Of a DNA stretch of 10,618 bases, positions 7,073-10,618 are shown piece after piece. Under the pieces are notes generated by a model. It was not told the DNA's origin. It worked only from the letters and a program-made list of their open reading frames with translations, and made no database searches. This stretch comes from Xanthobacteraceae bacterium (GTDB lineage Bacteria; Pseudomonadota; Alphaproteobacteria; Rhizobiales; Xanthobacteraceae), in NCBI GenBank assembly GCA_030043335.1, contig JASHXX010000283.1, positions 1 through 10,618 of the forward strand, given 5' to 3'. The first letter of the stretch is position 1, and the number at the start of each line of letters is the position of its first letter. The position numbers were made by a program, and so were the translations under genes.

Positions 7073-7315
7073 GTTACGAGCGGCGAAAGAAGGCATTTGG
7101 TACTCTGCATCTCTCTTGAAAACCACCCGTGGCGGGCCCTCATCGAGCTCGTCCTTCAGGGCAGCATCGGAGCGCTCCTCGGAGACGATGTGGTGATGGC
7201 CGGCGCAGGCGATCTGATCTTCAAGCCGCTCAATCAGTGGCACAGGTTTTGGAATGCCGGCGATACTTCTGGCTTGAGAATCTTGGTCGCCGCTTCGGGC
7301 TCGGTGGCTCTTTGA
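7073..7315 (+). pseudogene. Decayed cupin-domain gene
   Basis: The frame ending at TGA 7313-7315 contains LVLQGSIGALLGDD, then AGAGDLIFKPLNQWHRFWNAGDT, a clear second half of a cupin_2 beta-barrel with cupin motif 2 (G-D-x-x-x-x-P, H, N). The upstream part, ERRHLVLCISLENHPWRAL, resembles the strand before motif 1, but the metal-binding motif 1 (HxH and E) is missing: RAL runs straight into IELVLQG, as if about ten to fifteen residues were lost. The end, RILVAASGSVAL, departs from the family's usual tail. No start with a ribosome binding site exists before the match, and the only upstream ATG in frame (6938) lies inside the oppositely oriented membrane-protein gene. I read it as a cupin gene remnant; the amidohydrolase begins 90 bases downstream. 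Confidence 0.65.
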
Positions 7316-7405
7316 GCGCGAAATACTCCAGTGATGATCCAAGGCGGCCCGTGGTAAGGTGCCGGTTTTTCGCCAGCGGCTTTGTCTTAGTGAGGAGCTT
7401 CCGCG

Positions 7406-8251
7406 ATGACGATCATCGATTCCCAGGTCCATGCCTATGAGGCGAACACTCCGAAGCGACCGTGGCACAGTGTGCCAAACTGGCCCGATCACGTCACGGG
7501 TGATGAGATGGTGGCCGCGATGTACAAGGTCGGCGTCGACGGCGCGATCTTCATCTCCGTCTTTTCCATGTACCGCTACGACGCGAGTTATGCGGTGGAA
7601 GTGCAACGGGCCCATCCCGGTCGGTTCGCGATAGTCAAGCCGGTCGACCCGGACGATCCAGCAGTGGGCGATGTCATCGCTGACTGGAAGCAGACACCGG
7701 GCGCGGTCGGCATCCGCATCATGATGACCAAGGAGGCGAACCACGAGCCGAATGACCCGGGTCTCGACCTCATCGCGCGCGCGGCCGTCAAGCACGACTT
7801 GCCGGTCAACATCCTGTGCTGGGGCAACCTGGATGCCGGCACGGCGTTGATCGACCGCCACCCCGATACGCGCTTTATCATCGACCATCTGGGCATCCTG
7901 CAGCCCCGGACGTCACCAGCCCCGCCGCAGCCGTGGGCCGACCTGCCGAAGGTGCTCGACCTTGCCAAGCGCAAGAACGCGGTGATCAAGGTGAGCGGCG
8001 CCTGCACGCTGTCCCGGGAACCGTATCCATTCCCCGACATCTGGGATCCGCTCGCTCGCGTGTTCGATGCCTGGGGTTTCGACCGTTGCCTGTGGGGCAC
8101 GGACTGGACGCGCGCATACGCCGTCGTCAACTACGAACAGGCCGTCAAGCCCTTTCTCAAGACTGACCGCCTGAGCGACAGTGAGCGAGCGATGCTGATG
8201 GGCGGCGCGTGTGCCAAAGCCTATCGTTGGTCGCCGAAGAATGTAGGTTAG
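7406..8251 (+). CDS. Amidohydrolase family 2 protein (TIM-barrel hydrolase)
   Basis: 281 residues, normal length for the amidohydrolase_2 family (PF04909, COG3618-like), whose members hydrolyse lactones or decarboxylate aromatic and related acids in catabolism. The start ATG 7406 has AGGAG eight bases upstream. Metal or active-site residues: D5 and H9 in IDSQVHAY (the usual first DxHxH appears as D-S-Q-V-H, so one His is Gln, a variant common in the COG3618 branch), H161 in IIDHLG and D233 in WGTDW. KVSGA at 195-199 is the familiar strand, and MLMGGACAKAYRW near the end is the family's C-terminal signature. No signal peptide is seen, so it is cytoplasmic. The substrate cannot be told from the sequence. 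The gene follows the cupin remnant on the same strand. Confidence 0.88.
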   Translation: MTIIDSQVHAYEANTPKRPWHSVPNWPDHVTGDEMVAAMYKVGVDGAIFISVFSMYRYDASYAVEVQRAHPGRFAIVKPVDPDDPAVGDVIADWKQTPGAVGIRIMMTKEANHEPNDPGLDLIARAAVKHDLPVNILCWGNLDAGTALIDRHPDTRFIIDHLGILQPRTSPAPPQPWADLPKVLDLAKRKNAVIKVSGACTLSREPYPFPDIWDPLARVFDAWGFDRCLWGTDWTRAYAVVNYEQAVKPFLKTDRLSDSERAMLMGGACAKAYRWSPKNVG

Positions 8252-8275
8252 TCACCAATCCCCGCGCAGGAATTC

Positions 8276-8296
8276 GGTGGCGAAATGTCGGCCACC
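8276..8296. other. Short hairpin after the amidohydrolase gene
   Basis: GGTGGC (8276-8281) and GCCACC (8291-8296) can pair around a nine-base loop, 24 bases after the amidohydrolase stop. No T-run follows, so it is a weak terminator candidate at most. The remaining bases to 8415 show no gene or site I recognise. Confidence 0.25.
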
Positions 8297-8415
8297 TCAT
8301 CCGCCGGCCCCGGGGGGCACGGCACCTACCTCGGTGAAGGGCTTCGAACGTAGTGAGTCGATCTCAGCGCGCTAACTGCGTTCTCAACCAGACGAGCTTA
8401 TCAGATTCTCATCGA

Positions 8416-8430
8416 GCGACCAGCGGTCGC
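8416..8430 (-). terminator. Hairpin downstream of the PHA-system gene
   Basis: GCGACC, AGC, GGTCGC form a perfect six-base stem with a three-base loop, 16 bases past the stop of the minus-strand PHA-system gene. No clear U-tract follows on that strand, so termination would be weak or assisted. Confidence 0.3.
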
Positions 8431-8446
8431 GAAGGCTGTGACGTTC

Positions 8447-8758
8447 TCATTTCTTCTCCAGCATCAAGGTGCCTTCCTTGTGCACCAGCGGCCGGATTGC
8501 CGCAGCGAGCTTCGCCAGGAGCCACGGCAAAAACACGACCAAGTTGACGTGGTCGTCGCGGACGTCGATCGAGCCGCTCGCTGACTGACCGAGAGCGCTC
8601 ACCTGAAACTGCAAACGGTCACCGGTCCAGGTCTCCTCCTGGATCGCGAACACATGGCCCCAATTCGTCCGTACGGCGCCGAGTCCGGATTTGAGGCGCC
8701 GCACTGCCTCCTCTTTGCCGAGGCGATGCGGAATGGTGACGATCAACGGTTTCGACAC
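8447..8758 (-). CDS. Polyhydroxyalkanoic acid system family protein
   Basis: 103 residues. The sequence from the GTG start, VSKPLIVTIPHRLGKEEA, through RLKSGLG, WTGDRLQFQVSALGQSASG, VNLVVFLPWLL and the tail HKEGTLMLEKK, fits the polyhydroxyalkanoic acid system / PHA granule-region family (PF09650), small proteins found with polyester storage genes and of unknown biochemical role. The start is chosen at GTG 8758 because GGAGG lies six bases upstream and the family alignment begins there. An ATG at 8980 in the same frame would add 74 residues that read across a terminator-like hairpin and lack protein-like composition. Here it is not beside other PHA genes. Confidence 0.8.
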   Translation of the reverse strand: MSKPLIVTIPHRLGKEEAVRRLKSGLGAVRTNWGHVFAIQEETWTGDRLQFQVSALGQSASGSIDVRDDHVNLVVFLPWLLAKLAAAIRPLVHKEGTLMLEKK

Positions 8759-8871
8759 GGGAGGCCTCCGGAAATCTCTAGGCCCGATATGGTGACGTTT
8801 GCTGCGTGCCGCTATTCCGACGTCGACACCTGGATGGGGCGCCGAAACAAGAGCCTTCGCCCTTAATCCAC

Positions 8872-8902
8872 CAAAAAGGAACCCCGCGCTCATGAGTCGG
8901 GG
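8872..8902 (-). terminator. Intrinsic terminator (minus strand)
   Basis: CCCCG (8882-8886) pairs with CGGGG (8898-8902), and the inner CTCATGAG (8889-8896) is self-complementary. On the minus strand the hairpin is followed by TTCCTTTTTGG (complement of 8870-8880). This is a good rho-independent terminator for minus-strand transcription, sitting ten bases after the stop of the coding-like remnant at 8913. Confidence 0.6.
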
Positions 8903-8912
8903 CGGCTCGCTA

Positions 8913-8996
8913 TCAGGTCCCGTTGAGCATTCTAACGGCGGCGGCGAGGTGCCAGTCCCAAAATTTTCTATGGGCGACATACGCTTTTAGGCCTAT
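8913..8996 (-). pseudogene. Coding-like C-terminal remnant
   Basis: Between an in-frame TGA (8997-8999) and the stop at 8913 the frame reads KAYVAHRKFWDWHL, then AAAVRMLNGT. This is rich in aromatic and charged residues, looks like the end of a genuine small protein, and is followed ten bases later by an intrinsic terminator. No usable start codon lies in the frame: the first codon after the stop is ATA. It may be the tail of a gene broken by a frameshift or nonsense change upstream. I cannot name a family. It overlaps the implausible N-terminal extension of the PHA-system gene in another frame. Confidence 0.3.
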
Positions 8997-9031
8997 TCAG
9001 CCGGCAGATTACGTCCGATAAGCGTGATTAT

Positions 9032-9048
9032 CGGTGGCAATGCCACCG
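9032..9048. promoter_or_regulatory. Perfect 17-base palindrome
   Basis: CGGTGGCA, A, TGCCACCG is a perfect inverted repeat with a one-base centre, too tight to be a good RNA hairpin, so more like a protein-binding operator or a chance palindrome. A second small dyad, GATAA/TTATC (9017-9021 and 9028-9032), abuts it. The surrounding 9000-9272 shows no convincing gene on either strand. Confidence 0.35.
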
Positions 9049-9272
9049 CAATAGTCCGGTCGGCTCCAGCGGCCAATCCAAGGGATGTACGAGCCCCTGC
9101 AGACTCGGATCGAGTATCGAATACGAATTTTGGGGGTCGGATTCCACAAGCCGGCGTTCTATAGGGAAGAACCATCTGCCGCGCTGAATGCAAAAGCATT
9201 TTTCTCCGAGCTACAATGACGTTCAGTGGCGAAATCTGTGATCTCGGTGGCGCGACGGATCGACGACCGTAA

Positions 9273-10226
9273 TCAGACTGCGCGATAGGGTACGTCGGAT
9301 CTGCTAACAGGCAATGCCGAGTCAATATCCAGCGATTCGAGCAAGGTGCGAACTGTGCGCTCAGCATCCGGAGGAGCGGTCGGTCCGACCACAATGTTGG
9401 ATATAGAATGCGGTGCTCGGACGAGCATCTCGTGCGCGATGTACGGTACAATGTTGCTGCCGCGAATTCTGGTCTTGATAAAGGGTCGTAACACCCAGTG
9501 CGTGCCTAGGATTATGAGCCGCACTTCTTGCTCGTGCTGATACGCCGGGTGTTTTGCTGTTAGACAATTCCAGATCAGCGACGAGGCCACAGCCGATTTG
9601 GCAAGGCTGTCCAAGAACTCTTCGCGTATAACGTCCTCATCAAGGTTACCGCTCTTGATCTCCGCCAAAAGCAGGTCGATTGCTCGCTGCAGCGGCTCGC
9701 TGTGCCGTTCGCACACTTAGCCTGGGTGGTAAACGACCGGTCCAACGAATAGGTTGTCGTCTGGCTGCTTGCCTCTCTTTTCTTGAACAGCAAACAGGTC
9801 CGGCGACAAGCCCAGTGCAAAGCCCCGTCCATCGTCTGCATACGCTCGCCACTGGCCAAGATCGTCCCGCGCCCGACTGAAGCTTGCGATGAAGAAGTCG
9901 AGCCGGCCAGCAAAGTTCTTCTGCGACATCAGCCTTTTGACGATGTCTAAGAACTCTACGACACGCTGATCTGATCCGCTAGATAGGCCCCTGATGACCT
10001 CACCACACATTTCGATGCCGTGTACCAGTTCGCTCGGATCGTTGAGATCACGGTAATCCGTAAACCAGATTGTTTGGCTTTCGAGAATGCCTTTTAGGCC
10101 GACGGCATTCGTATAGTGGTAGAGCGTAGTATCGACCGCAGTCGCTGTTTGCTGTGCCAAAAGCTGTTCTTCACTCCAGGTATTGTAAGAGTCGATGGCC
10201 TTGGTAAGCGGTTCCGGCAACGCCAT
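9273..10226 (-). pseudogene. DUF2971 gene split by one in-frame TAA stop
   Basis: The first half (ATG 10226 to TAA 9717-9719, 169 residues) has LYHYTNAVGLKGIL at 35-48, WFTDYRDLNDPSEL at 54-67 and SFSRARDDLGQWRAYADD at 115-132, then GFALGL, the hallmarks of DUF2971 (PF11185). The frame continues without a shift directly after the TAA for another 147 residues, with HEQEVRLIIL, PYIAHEML and ISNIVVGPTAPPDAERTV, the expected C-terminal half, ending at TGA 9273. Restored, it would be 317 residues. The codon after the TAA is GTG, so a separate second start is conceivable, but no ribosome binding site supports it. The function of the family is not established; the H-Y-T motif recalls ADP-ribosyltransferase folds, which is inference. 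The lesion looks recent because both halves are otherwise intact. Confidence 0.8.
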
Positions 10227-10260
10227 AGCTTCCGACTAGGTGAGAGGCGTCCTGAGCCCT

Positions 10261-10282
10261 CGCGGAACCGAGCGGTTCCGCG
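10261..10282. repeat. Perfect 10-base inverted repeat upstream of DUF2971 gene
   Basis: CGCGGAACCG (10261-10270), AG, CGGTTCCGCG (10273-10282) is an exact inverted repeat. It lies 34 bases upstream of the DUF2971 start and 30 bases past the end of the minus-strand frame at 10312. It could be a terminator stem for the upstream frame (no U-tract) or an operator for the DUF2971 gene. Confidence 0.5.
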
Positions 10283-10311
10283 CGTATCTCGCCAAAGAAG
10301 CAGGCAGCAGG

Positions 10312-10422
10312 TCAGTCACTAGGCAGGGCCTCTCGATCTGCGATATCAGCATTCTCTGGGTCAAGAATGCACCGCAGGATCTCGGCAACGGTCGTGCTTG
10401 GCTCGCCAAATCGAGTTGCCAC
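10312..10422 (-). CDS. Short coding-like frame, unknown (possibly a fragment)
   Basis: From GTG 10422 to TGA 10312 the frame reads VATRFGEPSTTVAEILRCIL, then DPENADIADREALPSD, 36 residues with a natural acidic composition, unlike the Arg/Pro/Ser-rich alternatives here. AGGAGG lies just one base before the GTG, too close for a normal start. The frame remains open upstream without an ATG, back to a TGA near 10465. It may be a small protein or the tail of a gene shifted relative to the frame ending at 10461. No family recognised. Confidence 0.3.
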   Translation of the reverse strand: MATRFGEPSTTVAEILRCILDPENADIADREALPSD

Positions 10423-10460
10423 ACCTCCTCGTCCAGTGGCTCGGCGTAGAGCATTCGGGA

Positions 10461-10601
10461 TCAGTCAACAATGCTCTCGGCGCGACCGACCTGTTGGCCT
10501 GGATTGGCCCCCTCGACCCACACGATCTCGAGTGCGTGGCCCGGCAGCACGATCACCGGCTCGTCCCAGGATTTTGCGCGGTGACGGCTGCCAAATAGCA
10601 T
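10461..10601 (-). CDS. Hypothetical small protein, start uncertain
   Basis: 46 residues from ATG 10601 to TGA 10461: MLFGSRHRAKSWDEPVIVLP, then GHALEIVWVEGANPGQQVGRAESIVD. The composition is protein-like and AGAG lies seven bases before the ATG. The frame is also open to the window edge, so the true start may be further upstream and the gene partial. I do not recognise the family. A second coding-like minus-strand frame begins just downstream in a different phase, so this may be the first part of a frameshifted gene. Confidence 0.4.
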   Translation of the reverse strand: MLFGSRHRAKSWDEPVIVLPGHALEIVWVEGANPGQQVGRAESIVD

Positions 10602-10618
10602 GCTTTGGCTCTGGAAAT

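Noticed and set aside
7052..7888. 278-residue minus-strand open frame
   Set aside because: It is antisense to the cupin remnant and the amidohydrolase, both of which show family motifs; its own sequence is rich in Arg, His and Asp as expected of a high-GC shadow.
8759..8980. N-terminal extension of the PHA-system gene to ATG 8980
   Set aside because: It reads through an intrinsic terminator and has no family similarity; GTG 8758 has an ideal Shine-Dalgarno sequence and matches the family start.
8993..9451. 152-residue minus-strand open frame
   Set aside because: It overlaps the DUF2971 C-terminal half in another phase and its composition is Arg/Ser/Pro-rich; no motif recognised.
1..10618. 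CRISPR array, tRNA or rRNA gene, insertion-sequence ends
   Set aside because: No regularly spaced repeats, no tRNA-like T-arm/acceptor arrangement and no transposase were seen by eye.

Overview
The window suggests an alphaproteobacterium of the Bradyrhizobium/Nitrobacteraceae type. The evidence is moderately high GC, a DUF992 exported protein, a polyhydroxyalkanoate-system (PHA_gran_rgn) protein, a FimB-like short tyrosine recombinase of a kind I associate with Bradyrhizobium, and a large TIR-STAND-SUMF1 protein. This assignment rests on recognition of families only; no rRNA or tRNA gene is visible.

Layout. Bases 1-1432 carry the end of a phage terminase small subunit and a complete-looking terminase large subunit. 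No portal or head gene follows, and a terminator-like hairpin sits just after the gene, so this reads as a prophage remnant or gene-transfer-agent-like edge. Bases 1433-3668 hold a 29-residue membrane mini-protein (minus strand), a YdjM-like membrane protein and a DUF992 secreted protein (plus strand), and the recombinase (minus strand). Bases 3795-6587 (minus) encode a 930-residue TIR - STAND NTPase - transmembrane helix - SUMF1/FGE-fold protein, probably a membrane-anchored NAD-depleting defence or conflict sensor. A 92-residue two-helix membrane protein lies upstream of it on the same strand. Bases 7073-7315 (plus) look like a decayed cupin gene, followed by an intact amidohydrolase-2 family enzyme (7406-8251). 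Bases 8447-8758 (minus) encode the PHA-system protein, with its start corrected to a GTG behind a strong Shine-Dalgarno sequence. Bases 8759-9272 hold a short coding-like C-terminal remnant ending at an intrinsic terminator, plus a perfect palindrome. Bases 9273-10226 (minus) are a DUF2971 gene broken by one in-frame TAA. The last 390 bases hold a strong dyad and two short coding-like minus-strand pieces.

Working together. The window is an accessory mosaic: phage packaging genes, a short recombinase, a defence-like STAND protein and several broken genes, next to metabolic genes (amidohydrolase, PHA protein). The most interesting item is the TIR-STAND-SUMF1 protein. Its SUMF1 domain lacks the two catalytic cysteines and sits beyond the transmembrane helix in a cysteine-rich segment, as expected for an extracytoplasmic sensor rather than a formylglycine-generating enzyme.
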